DNA of 64,000 bases. It comes from Salinibacter sp. 10B. GTDB taxonomy: Bacteria; Bacteroidota; Rhodothermia; Rhodothermales; Salinibacteraceae. This document shows positions 9,303 through 18,448 of this stretch, piece after piece (the first letter of the stretch is position 1; each line of letters starts with the position of its first letter). The stretch spans positions 2,469,909 through 2,533,908 of the forward strand of contig NZ_MQWC01000004.1 of assembly GCF_002954405.1 (NCBI RefSeq), given 5' to 3'. The notes under the pieces were generated by a model, which worked only from the letters and a program-made list of their open reading frames with translations, had not been told where the DNA came from and did no database searches. Made by a program: the position numbers and the translations under genes.

Positions 9303-9901
9303 TGCGTGTGTGCTGGATTGGACTTGTCGTAGGAGGACTACTTGCGGGGGGCCCCTCCCTCGTTGCAGCCCAGTCGTCTGCCGACGCCTACTTTCACGAG
9401 GCGGCCCAGTCGTACGTGGCTGGAGATCGTGCAGCCGCCCGGCGGGCGGTAGAGCAGGGCCTGGCGATGGCCCCCTCGGACCCGCGCCTACAGGCCCTCC
9501 TCCAAAAGTTGCGACAGAGCGGACGCTCGCAAAGCCGCCAGGACAGTTCGTCGGCCAACGGGTCCAACCGCTCCCAGCGAAATGAAGAGGCATCCTCTAA
9601 CGGGTCTTCCGAACGTAGTGAAAACCCGTCTCAGTCCGAGCAGAGCCCGACCCAACAGCCCGGCCCGCGTTCGGATTCCCAATCGGCCGCTGGCGGGACA
9701 CAATCGTCGTCCCAGACGTCTTCCGACGGACAGCAGCAGAGCGGATCTCAGCGCCGACCGGGCGAGGGACAGCCCGTGGACACTCTTAGTCGGGCCCAAG
9801 CGGAACGGCTCTTGCAGGCCCTGGAGGGGCAGGAGCGCCAGCTGTTGCGACGCATCCAGGTCCGCTCCCCCACGCCCCGACGAGTGGAGAAGGACTGGTA
9901 G
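9302..9901 (+). CDS. BatC-like protein with Ser/Gln-rich linker and EKDW C-terminus
   Basis: The protein has 199 residues. After a signal peptide (MRVCWIGLVVGGLLAGGPSLVAAQ) comes one TPR-like unit (DAYFHEAAQSYVAGDRAAAR), then about 95 residues of Ser/Gln/Asn-rich low-complexity linker. The conserved tail has ERLLQALEGQERQLLRRIQ and ends in VEKDW. That ending is characteristic of BatC in Bacteroidota. The start overlaps the upstream stop by one base. Having two separate TPR proteins is compatible with a split or duplicated BatC, or with a BatE-plus-BatC pair; I cannot distinguish these from sequence alone. Confidence 0.8.
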   Translation: MRVCWIGLVVGGLLAGGPSLVAAQSSADAYFHEAAQSYVAGDRAAARRAVEQGLAMAPSDPRLQALLQKLRQSGRSQSRQDSSSANGSNRSQRNEEASSNGSSERSENPSQSEQSPTQQPGPRSDSQSAAGGTQSSSQTSSDGQQQSGSQRRPGEGQPVDTLSRAQAERLLQALEGQERQLLRRIQVRSPTPRRVEKDW

Positions 9902-10095
9902 CCTGGCGTGTGGTGCCTTCGCACACCGCTAGGTTAGCCAATCGCCCACATTGAAACATTCCTTCGTACTTCAAGAGGACACGCCGGGGAACCATGGTTC
10001 TTTCCCGTCCGTCGGTCTGCTTCGAACCCCAATCCCCGGCGCGGGCAGCCCCGCCAGCTTCAACTGAACGTCCTCGCCCGACCTACGGCACGATT

Positions 10096-11946
10096 ATGCA
10101 CTCACTCCGCCTTCTTGCCCTCCTGACCGGGATGGGTCTCCTGCTCGTGGGGGGCGTCCGTGCCCAATCGGGAGATGAGGTCGAAGTGACCGCCTCGGCC
10201 CAGCCGTCGGAGGTGGGCACAGCCGGTACGGTTGTCTTCAAAATACAAGTGAAGGGAGCGCCCCTTTCGGCCATCGAGACCTCGTCTCCCCCGTCCACGA
10301 CGAACCTCGTCCTCCAAAATCCGACGCCCCAGACAGATCCAGAACTTTCGTTCGACAGTGGACGCCTCACCCGCCACGTCGCGATCAAATGGACGTATGA
10401 GCCGCTGCAGGTGGGCATCGGGCGCATCCGACCAACGACCATCCGAATTCGCGGCACCAAATACACCACCGACGAGATCCGCGTCCGCATCGTGCCGCAG
10501 TCGCAGCGCCCCTCGCGTGCTCCTTCCGCTTCTGCCCCCCCTGCGGCCTCTTCCCAGCGCCCCTCCTCGCAATCTAATGCCCTCGGGCCGCGGGCACTTT
10601 TCATTCGGGCCACGGCGTCCGCCGACACGGCCTACCAGAACGAGCAGGTCACCGCCGAGTATCGTCTTTTCTTTCGTCCCGGAGTACGCCTGCGCCAAAG
10701 CCGAATGGCAGACGCCTGGGACGCCCCGGGCTTCTGGCGAGAAGAGTTGGACGTTGCCTCTCGTCCCACCCCCCGTACAACGGATCTATACGACCAGACC
10801 TACAAGGCCATTACGCTGAAGCGCGTGGCCCTCTTTCCGACCCAAAGTGGCTCCCTAACCATTGACCCGCTCCGCATCGAGACAGAAGCGCGCCCCCGCC
10901 CACAAATGGGGCGACGCGAAACGGTGCCCCGAAGCCGCTACGAACCCGTGACGCTTTCGTCGGAAGAACTTACGGTTCATGTGGAGTCGCTGCCCCCGGA
11001 TTCGCCCCCGTCGTTTGATGGTGCCGTCGGGCGCTTTTCCCTAGACACCCAGATCAGCAACGACAGCGTAGAGGTGGGCGAGGCCGTTGACCTGACGGTT
11101 CGTCTCCAGGGATCCGGCAACCTCGCTACGATCGCGCCTCCACTCGTCGAGCCTCCTTCAGACTTTGAGACATATGAGCCGTCCGTCCAGACGGAGTTGG
11201 ACCGGAGCGGCGGCGAAGTGCAAGGGACGAAAACATTCAGCTATACGCTCGTCCCCCGTTCGAACGGGGGATACACCTTACCGCCCGTGACCTTCACGTA
11301 TTTTGACCCCGAGGCCGAGCAGTATAGAACGCTTCAGTCCGCCCCCATCACCCTCCACGCCACAGGCGACGTGCCGCCTCAGGCCGTGGGCCGAACGGGA
11401 GAAGGGCTCCCAATCGGAGACATTGCCGGCCCCATTGAGAACGCGCAATGGGTACGTGCTCACCAGGCCCCTCTCTACGCGCAACCGTGGGCCTATGCGG
11501 CCGTCTTCGTCCCCATTCTACTCGCCGCGGGCGGCGCTGTCTATCGACGGTACACCGCTGGCCCCACTGCCCCCAACGCTCCGCCCCCCGACGCACTAGA
11601 CACTGCTCAGCGCCATCTCCAAGACGCCCACACCCATCTCAGAGGGGGTGACGCCGATGCCTTCTACGGCACCGTGGAGCACGCCGTCCTGTCGGTACTG
11701 GACGCGCACCTTGACCTTCCCCAGCCGCCCGCCGGCTTAACGCAGCAAGCGCTCGACCAGCACCTCGTCCACCACGACGTGCCCCCCTCCGATCGAAAGG
11801 CCGTCCAGGAGCTTCTCGATACGTGCAATGAGGCGCAGTTCTCCCCGACTGATCCCTCTTACGACGCCATGGAGGCGACTCTCGACCACGCCCAGCGCCT
11901 TCTCCTTCGCCTCGACGACTCCCTCCCAACTGTGAAGAGCCGTTGA
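10096..11946 (+). CDS. batD: BatD-like exported membrane protein
   Basis: The protein has 616 residues from the ATG at 10096, which gives the signal peptide MHSLRLLALLTGMGLLLVGG ending VRAQ; the frame is open back to 9994 but that extension is not membrane-targeting. Residues about 25-460 are repeated beta-sandwich segments typical of BatD (oxygen tolerance): VTASAQPSEVGTAGTVVFKI, FIRATASADTAYQNEQVTAE and FSLDTQISNDSVEVGEAVDL. A transmembrane helix (AYAAVFVPILLAAGGAVY, about 490-510) and a helical cytoplasmic tail follow. It is the last gene of the Bat cluster, 194 nt after the BatC-like gene. A proline/serine linker lies at about residues 135-155. Confidence 0.85.
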   Translation: MHSLRLLALLTGMGLLLVGGVRAQSGDEVEVTASAQPSEVGTAGTVVFKIQVKGAPLSAIETSSPPSTTNLVLQNPTPQTDPELSFDSGRLTRHVAIKWTYEPLQVGIGRIRPTTIRIRGTKYTTDEIRVRIVPQSQRPSRAPSASAPPAASSQRPSSQSNALGPRALFIRATASADTAYQNEQVTAEYRLFFRPGVRLRQSRMADAWDAPGFWREELDVASRPTPRTTDLYDQTYKAITLKRVALFPTQSGSLTIDPLRIETEARPRPQMGRRETVPRSRYEPVTLSSEELTVHVESLPPDSPPSFDGAVGRFSLDTQISNDSVEVGEAVDLTVRLQGSGNLATIAPPLVEPPSDFETYEPSVQTELDRSGGEVQGTKTFSYTLVPRSNGGYTLPPVTFTYFDPEAEQYRTLQSAPITLHATGDVPPQAVGRTGEGLPIGDIAGPIENAQWVRAHQAPLYAQPWAYAAVFVPILLAAGGAVYRRYTAGPTAPNAPPPDALDTAQRHLQDAHTHLRGGDADAFYGTVEHAVLSVLDAHLDLPQPPAGLTQQALDQHLVHHDVPPSDRKAVQELLDTCNEAQFSPTDPSYDAMEATLDHAQRLLLRLDDSLPTVKSR

Positions 11947-12339
11947 GACTCTCACATGAGAATCAGGCGGTTGCATTCACCTTTCGTGGTTCTCATATTG
12001 CAGCAGCGTAACGTTCTCGTCGGACCGAACCGTCTTGACTGCGATGATGTCGCTGCGGCGGCGTCCGTCGATTGGGGCGCAGGCCCTGGGCACACTGCCC
12101 TGCGGTCGAACCGGATCTACACTGTCGTCCCTCGAGGAAGATCACGGAACATATTCCCTTCACCTGTCGCCGTTTTGTCATCGTCGCTGGCCCTCGTTTC
12201 GTCTTGAGAGCCATCCCCACCCAATTGTCATCCGATCCTCGTAGCGTTCGCGCTCGTCTCGGTCCGTGCTGATCCCGTCTACGTCTGTGGCCGGGATCGA
12301 CCCACCACTCGCATCGACACCGTTTGACTATCCAACACC
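11947..12339. other. 393-nt intergenic region after batD
   Basis: I see no gene. Near the batD stop, ATGAGAA (about 11955) and TTCTCAT (about 11990) form a loose 7-bp inverted repeat that could belong to the end of the bat message. The rest is ordinary GC-rich sequence leading to the AP2-like gene. Confidence 0.35.
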
Positions 12340-12927
12340 ATGAGCGACAAGCCGAAGAACGTTTTTCGCATCGACATCGAGCCGACCGAGGAGAATCCCG
12401 ATCGGCATCCCACGCACGGCTGGCAGGTGCGCATCAAGCGCCAGAAAGAACAGCACACAAAGTATTTCTCCGACAAGCGCTTCGGCGGCCGAGAAGGGGC
12501 GCTGGAGAAGGCGGTCGAGTACCGCGATGACTTGCTGGAGGAGCTGCCGGATCCGATGGATCCGGTCAAACGATCGGCAGAGGCGCGCTCAAAGACGGGC
12601 GTCATCGGCCTCAACTTCTGCTGGAAGGACGACGGCAGCGGTACCCCAAAACCCTACGTCCAACTCAGCTGGCTAGAGGACGACGATACGCGTCGCAGCG
12701 CGGCCTTTTCGGTGCGGAAGTGGAATCTGCGCCGCGCCGTCTGGAAGGCCTGCGTCCGCCTGCACAAGGCCCGCGCCGAGCAAGACGGGGAGGCCGAGGA
12801 GGTGAACGACATGTTTCAGACGGCCTTCCCCAACATTCGGGAGCAGTACGAAAAGGGCCCGGACGGCAACGGCCTGCCGGACGAGGAAGCGGAGGTAACT
12901 GAACCGGAGGAGATGGCGGAGGCGTAG
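12340..12927 (+). CDS. Acidic protein with two tandem AP2-like domains
   Basis: The protein has 195 residues. Repeat 1 (about 25-68: GWQVRIKRQKEQHTKYFSD, then GREGALEKAVEYRDDLLEEL) and repeat 2 (about 88-145: GLNFCWKDDGSG, YVQLSWLED, RRSAAFSVRKW, LRRAVWKACVRLH) each fit the AP2 layout of a three-stranded sheet followed by a helix. In bacteria and phages AP2 domains usually sit beside HNH nucleases or integrases; here no nuclease motif is present, so this is a free-standing protein. The tail is strongly acidic. DNA binding is an inference from fold resemblance. It has no operon partner, and the downstream gene is convergent. Confidence 0.6.
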   Translation: MSDKPKNVFRIDIEPTEENPDRHPTHGWQVRIKRQKEQHTKYFSDKRFGGREGALEKAVEYRDDLLEELPDPMDPVKRSAEARSKTGVIGLNFCWKDDGSGTPKPYVQLSWLEDDDTRRSAAFSVRKWNLRRAVWKACVRLHKARAEQDGEAEEVNDMFQTAFPNIREQYEKGPDGNGLPDEEAEVTEPEEMAEA

Positions 12928-12948
12928 CGCCAACGGGCGATGGGCGCG

Positions 12949-12989
12949 TGTAAAAACGGGCGACGGAGCGGTTCCCCCCGCCGTTTACA
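12949..12989. terminator. Possible bidirectional terminator between convergent genes
   Basis: TGTAAA (12949-12954) and TTTACA (12984-12989) are complementary, with additional imperfect G/C pairing inside. The A and T runs flank the stem on both strands. It lies between the AP2-like gene and the end of the minus-strand lipoprotein gene. Confidence 0.35.
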
Positions 12990-13006
12990 GGTGAGCGCCG
13001 TCGACG

Positions 13007-14065
13007 TTACTGGGGCGTTCCCTCGAGAAGACGCGCCAGAAAGGCCACGTCACTCCACGTTCGGTTTGCTCGCCCGAGCCGGACGACAACCATCTGCCGC
13101 GAGGGAATGACGTAGAGCCGCTGATTGTATCGTCCGGCGGCCATGAACAGCTCCGCGGGTGCGCCGTCGTAGATCAGGTGATCCTGTCCGCGAGGCAGAA
13201 GAATACGCTCGGGCACGTGCGGCCAAAACGACAGCGAGTCTGCTGTGCTGAGGTCGACGTTCAGCCACACGCCCAGTCCGAATGCGGGGCTCGCGGGCGT
13301 CGGTTCGGTCAGCCGATCCACGTTTTCAATGACCTGCTCTCCGTGCCATCGGCCGTCGTTGAGAAGGAGTCGACCAATCCGCCCCAGCTCCCTCGGCGTA
13401 AGGTGAGCGCCATCGAATAGGCGAGGGGGTAATGCCGTCCTTCTGCTCGACGCTCTCTCGGTTTCCGTCACGGCCCTCCACCGTCCACCGGGAATGCCGA
13501 GGGGCTGAAAAAGCCGGTCTTTCATCTGCTTGATGCGCTCCGAGCGCTCCATCACCGCCCCGAGAACCTGAACGGCCGTGGGACCAAATCGAAACGACTC
13601 TCCAGGAGCATGAACCAGCGGTGCTTCGAGGGCCTCGTCGAACATTGGCACGTCTCCGTGCCCAACGCCCGTTGCCTTTAGCCCACTCGTAAAGTGGAGG
13701 AGTTCGGACCACGTAATGGTGGCCTTTTCTTGAGTCGTGCTCCACGCCGGGAGGTCGGCCGAAACCGGCCTGTTCAAATCAAACTCTTCGTCGCTGTTCG
13801 CCAGCAGAGTTAACACAGGGAAGAGCATGCTGATCTCGGTTAGGATGTGCTGCTGCCCCCGGGAATCGCCGTTCGGATAGTCTTCGCGAACGAGCGTGCC
13901 GTCGATCCAAACTAGCAACGCATCCCCGTCCTTTTCTGCCGAGTACGCCGTGGCCCGATCCAAACGCTCCTGCTGACTCACAACCTGGCCGCCGCTACAT
14001 CCCGCACTGAAAATAGTAAGGACGAGAAACAGAGCCGAAAAGGAAAGTCCCAGATGTGCTCGCAT
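13007..14065 (-). CDS. Beta-lactamase-fold lipoprotein lacking the catalytic motifs
   Basis: The protein has 352 residues with a lipoprotein signal (FLVLTIFSAGC, lipid cysteine about residue 23). Its layout matches class C beta-lactamase/serine hydrolases: ALLVWIDGTLV, then FDLNRPVSADLPAW, TWSELLHFTSGL, LFQPLGIPGGRW, LTPRELGRIGRLLLNDGRW and MVVVRLG. At the position of the SxxK nucleophile it reads TEIS, and at YxN it reads FGP, so both catalytic motifs appear lost. It may bind peptidoglycan or peptides rather than cleave them. The N-terminal half tolerates no other start. A perfect inverted repeat (14085-14104) sits just upstream. Confidence 0.78.
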   Translation of the reverse strand: MRAHLGLSFSALFLVLTIFSAGCSGGQVVSQQERLDRATAYSAEKDGDALLVWIDGTLVREDYPNGDSRGQQHILTEISMLFPVLTLLANSDEEFDLNRPVSADLPAWSTTQEKATITWSELLHFTSGLKATGVGHGDVPMFDEALEAPLVHAPGESFRFGPTAVQVLGAVMERSERIKQMKDRLFQPLGIPGGRWRAVTETERASSRRTALPPRLFDGAHLTPRELGRIGRLLLNDGRWHGEQVIENVDRLTEPTPASPAFGLGVWLNVDLSTADSLSFWPHVPERILLPRGQDHLIYDGAPAELFMAAGRYNQRLYVIPSRQMVVVRLGRANRTWSDVAFLARLLEGTPQ

Positions 14066-14084
14066 GACCGAGGCAAGGTCTCAT

Positions 14085-14104
14085 AATACTATCTTGGTAG
14101 TATT
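14085..14104. promoter_or_regulatory. Perfect palindrome upstream of the lipoprotein gene
   Basis: AATACTA (14085-14091) and TAGTATT (14098-14104) are exact complements around a 6-nt spacer TCTTGG. It is 20-39 nt upstream of the lipoprotein start codon, in an AT-rich patch, so it is a good operator candidate; the regulator is unknown. Confidence 0.45.
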
Positions 14105-14172
14105 AAAGCGACAATTGCTACCAAAATCAAGATTTCAATGCAGGCACAAATGGGCACCACCTCCGATCAGAG

Positions 14173-14310
14173 GTGGAAAACGACGCCGAGGGTGCCGCCG
14201 AAGACGCACAGAAAACACTCGACTTCTACCGCGAGCACAACGTGGACTCCCGGTGGTCGCGCAAAGCCGAAGAGATTCTAGAAAAGACCCAGACGCCCGA
14301 CGCGTCCTGA
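14173..14310 (+). CDS. Possible small acidic protein or gene remnant
   Basis: A GTG at 14173 opens a 45-residue frame ending at TGA 14308-14310, with product VENDAEGAAEDAQKTLDFYR then EHNVDSRWSRKAEEILEKTQ. The amphipathic, Glu/Lys-rich helix and codon usage look coding, unlike the flanking frames. The same frame is open upstream to about 14105 without a normal start, so this may be the 3' remnant of a longer gene. I do not recognise a family. It lies between the divergent lipoprotein and the end of typA. Confidence 0.35.
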   Translation: MENDAEGAAEDAQKTLDFYREHNVDSRWSRKAEEILEKTQTPDAS

Positions 14311-14442
14311 ATCGAACGCCCTACGCTCCACGCCCCTGCGTGCTCTCTCCCATTCTCCCACGCTCCCATTCGCCCTTCCCCTCACGGTCCCGGCACGACG
14401 GAGGAAACTGGCACGGTGCCTCCGTCGCCCCCGAACGACAGC

Positions 14443-16275
14443 TTACGAGTGGCTGCCCGCCTTCTGCTTTTTCGCCTTCACGCGCTTCTCCGGATCGCGG
14501 TGGCGCTTGCGCAGACGATAGGCCTCCGGCGTGATCTCCACGAGCTCATCCTCCCGAATGAACTCCAGGCACTCCTCCAGCGACATGTCGCGCGGGGTCG
14601 GCACGTGCTCCAGCTCGTCTCCGGCGGCAGCGCGCATGTTGGTGAGCTTCTTCTCCCGCGTCACGTTGAGGTCGAGGTCTTGGGGCTTGTTGTTCTCGCC
14701 CACGATCATGCCCTTGTACACCCGGTCGCCGGGCGCGACGAAGAACTCGCCGCGGTCCTGGAGGTTGAGCAGCGCGTAGGCCGTCGTTTCGCCCTGACGA
14801 TCGGCCACGAGGGCACCGGTCGTGCGGTGCGGAATCTCGCCGGCCCACGGCCGAAATTCCTCAAAGCGGTGCGTGAGGAGGCCCGTCCCCTTCGTGTCGG
14901 CCAAAAACTTGGACCGGTACCCGATGAGGCCCCGGCTCGGCACGTCAAACTTGAGGCGGACGCGCCCGCTGTCGTTTTTCTGCATGTGCTGCATCTGTCC
15001 CTTCCGCTCGCCGAGGCGCTCCATCACTACGCCCATGTGCTCCTCCGGAATGTCGATCTCGGCAATCTCGTAGGGCTCGTGCGTCTCGCCGTCGACCTCC
15101 TTGGTGATGACCTGCGGCATGCCGACGCAGAACTCGTAGCCCTCGCGCCGCATCTGCTCGATGAGGATGGCCATCTGCAGCTCGCCGCGGCCGTAGACAT
15201 TGAGCGCGTTGGCGGTGTCGGTCTCCTCCACACGGATGGCGAGGTTGTTGCGCGCCTCGTCGAAGAGGCGGTCGCGCAGCTGGCGGGAGGTAACGAACTC
15301 GCCCTCCTGCCCGCTGAACGGCCCGTCGTTGATGCGGAACTCCATCGACATCGTCGGCTCGTCGATGTCAATCGGCTCCAGGGGCTCCGGATGTTCGGGG
15401 TGGGAGAGACTTTCGCCCAGGCCGATGCCTTCGACGCCCGCGATGGCGACAATCTCGCCCGGCCCGGCCTCCTCCGTTTCCACGCGCTGCAAGTCCTGGT
15501 AGGTAAACAGCTCGCTGATTTTGGCCTGCTCGGTGGTGCCATCGCGATGGCAGAGCGTCACCTTCTGTCGGTTCTTGAGGGTGCCCTGCTCCACGCGCCC
15601 CACGGCGATGGGGCCGAGGTAGTCGTCGCGCTGCACGCTGGTCACAAGCGTCTGGAGCGTGCCGTCGGGGTCGCCGGACGGCGCCGGAATCTCGTCGAGA
15701 ATCGTGTCGAGGAGGGGCCGGAGGTTCGACCATTCCTCTTCGGCGAGATCGCGCTTGCACTGCCCCTCGGTGGCCACGGTGTAGAGCACCGGGAAGTCGA
15801 TCTGGTCCATGTCGGCCCCGAGATCGATAAAGAGGTCGTAGATGGCATCGAGCGACTCCTCGGGGCGCGCATCGTCGCGGTCGATTTTGTTGAGGACCAC
15901 GATGGCCGGGAGGCCCAGGTTGAGCGCCTTCTGCACCACGAAGCGCGTCTGCGGGAGCGGCCCCTCGGCCGCATCGACCAGCAGCATGATGCCGTCCACC
16001 ATCCGGAGCGTGCGCTCTACCTCGCCCCCAAAGTCGGCGTGGCCGGGCGTATCGACAATGTTGATCTTTTTGCCCTCGTAGCGGATGGCCGTGTTGTTGG
16101 CCATGATGGTGATGCCCTTTTCCCGCTCCAGGTCCATCGTGTCCATCATCCGCTCCTGCACCGTCTCGTTGTCGCGGAAGATGCCGCTCTGCCACAGCAT
16201 CGCGTCCACGAGCGTGGTTTTGCCGTGGTCCACGTGGGCCACAATGGCGATGTCGCGAAGGTCGGACTGCTTCAT
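14443..16275 (-). CDS. typA: GTP-binding protein TypA/BipA
   Basis: The protein has 610 residues, the normal length. The GTPase motifs are complete: AHVDHGKTT (G1), GITI (G2), [10 protein letters not shown] (G3) and NKID (G4). Domain II ([14 protein letters not shown]) and EF-G-like domains III/V follow ([40 protein letters not shown]). The BipA-specific C-terminal domain ([36 protein letters not shown]) is present. It is a ribosome-associated translational GTPase needed for large-subunit assembly and stress growth. It is monocistronic here and divergent from the potassium channel gene 285 nt away. Confidence 0.97.
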   Translation of the reverse strand: MKQSDLRDIAIVAHVDHGKTTLVDAMLWQSGIFRDNETVQERMMDTMDLEREKGITIMANNTAIRYEGKKINIVDTPGHADFGGEVERTLRMVDGIMLLVDAAEGPLPQTRFVVQKALNLGLPAIVVLNKIDRDDARPEESLDAIYDLFIDLGADMDQIDFPVLYTVATEGQCKRDLAEEEWSNLRPLLDTILDEIPAPSGDPDGTLQTLVTSVQRDDYLGPIAVGRVEQGTLKNRQKVTLCHRDGTTEQAKISELFTYQDLQRVETEEAGPGEIVAIAGVEGIGLGESLSHPEHPEPLEPIDIDEPTMSMEFRINDGPFSGQEGEFVTSRQLRDRLFDEARNNLAIRVEETDTANALNVYGRGELQMAILIEQMRREGYEFCVGMPQVITKEVDGETHEPYEIAEIDIPEEHMGVVMERLGERKGQMQHMQKNDSGRVRLKFDVPSRGLIGYRSKFLADTKGTGLLTHRFEEFRPWAGEIPHRTTGALVADRQGETTAYALLNLQDRGEFFVAPGDRVYKGMIVGENNKPQDLDLNVTREKKLTNMRAAAGDELEHVPTPRDMSLEECLEFIREDELVEITPEAYRLRKRHRDPEKRVKAKKQKAGSHS

Positions 16276-16560
16276 ACTACGAGTAGGCTTTGGAAATGGA
16301 CTGTGGGACCGAGGCGTGGCGCCTGCATTTCAATATCAACGGTCGGGGAGGGGGAAGTTTCCGGCGAGCGACAGGGTGCCGGGGGAAGAATGGAGGAATC
16401 GAGACCGGATCGGCCGGAAAGAGCGCCGACAAAAGGCCGAACAACATGCAGAATTTCTCTCTCGACGGCGATGGGAATCCGCTGCGCAACGAGAATTGGA
16501 ACCAGACCGGCGCGATCATGAACACGAACGTGTCGCCCTGTCTGCAAGTCCCGCCGCATC

Positions 16561-18267
16561 ATGAAGACAATCAGCACCCAGCTCTCCTACTTTTTGGAGG
16601 ACCGCGCCGTCCAGCGCAATCTGTGGTTGCTGGTGCGCTACGTGCTCCTCCTGATCGCGGTCATCTTCGTGTTCACGGTGGGTTTTCACTTCATCATGCT
16701 GTACGTGGAGGGGGAGCAGCACTCGTGGATCACTGGACTGTACTGGACCCTCACGGTGATGAGCACGCTCGGCTTCGGGGACATCACGTTTCAGTCCGAC
16801 ATTGGCCGGCTCTTCAGCGTCGTCGTACTGATGACGGGGATCGTGATGCTGCTGATTGTGCTGCCGTTCGCGTTCATTCGCTTCTTCTACGCCCCGTGGC
16901 TGGAGGCCCAGATTCGCAATCGTGCCCCTCGTGCCCTCCCGGCCGACACTCGTGACCACGTCATTCTTTGCCACCATGATCCCATTGCCAAGGGGGTGAT
17001 CGACCGGCTGGAGCGGGACGACATTCCGTACGTGGTGCTGGAGCCCGATCCGCGAGCGGCCGGGGACCTGCTCTACGACGGCGTGACGGTGATGGCAGGA
17101 AATACCGACAGCCGCGACACCTACGACGCCGCGCGTGCATCCCAGGCGCGATTCGTTCTCGCCAACCAAGGCGACGTCGACAACACCAACGTCACGCTCA
17201 CGGTACGCGAGGCAGCCCCCGACGTGCCCATCGCTGCCATCGTCAACGACGACGATTCACAGGACATCTTGGAGCTGAGCGGGGCTACGCACACTCTCCC
17301 CATCAAGCGGTGGCTGGGCGAGCAGCTGGCCAGTCGTATTAATGCCCAGCACGCCGAACTCCATCCCATCGGCCAGTACCGTGACCTCCGGTTTGCCGAG
17401 CTGCCCGTTCATAACACCCCGCTGCAAGGAAAATCCATCCGTGAGGCTGGGCTGCGGGACAAGTTTGGGGTGACCGTGGGCGGAGTGTGGGAGCGCGGCA
17501 CCTTCCGTGCGGCACAGCCGGACTACACACTGGGCCCGTCGAGCGTGCCGGTCGTAGTGGGCACGACCGACCAGCTCCAGCGACTGAACGAGCGGATCTC
17601 GCCGTACGACGTGAATCCGAATCCTGTGCTCGTGATCGGTGGTGGAACCGTGGGTCGGGCGGCCGTTCGCACGCTGAGCCAACGGGACGTGCCGGTGCAC
17701 CTCGTGGAGCGCAATCCGGAGCGATGCCAGGCCCTGCGCCCGCACTGCGAGGCCGTCTTCCAGGGGGATGCGTCCGAATACACGCTGCTGCGCAAGGCGG
17801 GAATCGACGATGCCCCATCGGTTCTCCTCACGACCAACGACGACGCCGTCAACATCTACCTCGCCTCGTACTGCCGCCGCCTCAATCCCGAACTCCGTGT
17901 GGTAAGTCGCATCACGCACGAGCGCAACCTGGAGGCCATCCACCGCGCCGGAGCCGACTTCGTGCTCAGCTACGCCACCCTGGGGGTCGAGGCCGTCTAC
18001 TCAGCCCTCAAGGGCAAGCGGCTCGTGGTGCTGGGCGAGGGCGTCGATCTTCTTACGCGCGACGTCCCCTCTTCGCTTCGGGGACGCACGCTGGCGGAGA
18101 GCGAGATCGGCGCACGCACCGGCCTCAACGTCGTCGCTATCGAACACAACGGCACCTTCACGACGGACCTAACGGCCGATTCGACGCTCCCCCCGAACGG
18201 ACGCCTCATCATGATCGGCACTGATGCCCAGGCGTCAACGTTTGTCGAACAGTTCGAGCAAGAGTAA
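16561..18267 (+). CDS. Two-transmembrane potassium channel with two RCK (TrkA) domains
   Basis: The protein has 568 residues. TM1 (about 22-48) and TM2 (about 82-108) flank a pore loop with selectivity filter TLGFGD (residues 69-74) in place of the common TVGYGD. RCK1 begins at [13 protein letters not shown], where the usual GxGxxG nucleotide motif is not preserved. A TrkA-C domain follows ([18 protein letters not shown]). RCK2 starts at [14 protein letters not shown] with an intact glycine motif and an acidic LVERNPERC end. The second TrkA-C domain is at the C-terminus ([20 protein letters not shown]). It should control K+ flux, central to a salt-in halophile. No transporter gene is adjacent. 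Confidence 0.9.
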   Translation: MKTISTQLSYFLEDRAVQRNLWLLVRYVLLLIAVIFVFTVGFHFIMLYVEGEQHSWITGLYWTLTVMSTLGFGDITFQSDIGRLFSVVVLMTGIVMLLIVLPFAFIRFFYAPWLEAQIRNRAPRALPADTRDHVILCHHDPIAKGVIDRLERDDIPYVVLEPDPRAAGDLLYDGVTVMAGNTDSRDTYDAARASQARFVLANQGDVDNTNVTLTVREAAPDVPIAAIVNDDDSQDILELSGATHTLPIKRWLGEQLASRINAQHAELHPIGQYRDLRFAELPVHNTPLQGKSIREAGLRDKFGVTVGGVWERGTFRAAQPDYTLGPSSVPVVVGTTDQLQRLNERISPYDVNPNPVLVIGGGTVGRAAVRTLSQRDVPVHLVERNPERCQALRPHCEAVFQGDASEYTLLRKAGIDDAPSVLLTTNDDAVNIYLASYCRRLNPELRVVSRITHERNLEAIHRAGADFVLSYATLGVEAVYSALKGKRLVVLGEGVDLLTRDVPSSLRGRTLAESEIGARTGLNVVAIEHNGTFTTDLTADSTLPPNGRLIMIGTDAQASTFVEQFEQE

Positions 18268-18448
18268 GGAAGAAAGCACTTGACATCGCGGGGCGACCTC
18301 CGGTCAGGCGCTCCACACTTTCATAACCGAAGCCTGCCACAGGACTCGGTATAGCGCTATATCCCCAGCCTCTGCCTCATGCTGGGCCGCCCCCCTGCTT
18401 GTGAAAAGAGGGGCAGATTCAAAATCCACGGTATCGCGTCCGTCCAAC

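Noticed and set aside
14416-16521. 701-residue plus-strand open frame
   Set aside because: It is antisense to typA; the minus frame has all GTPase motifs.
16443-16560. Possible short peptide ([20 protein letters not shown]) before the potassium channel gene
   Set aside because: The frame continues as a shadow of the channel gene and there is no independent stop or motif; it is probably leader sequence.
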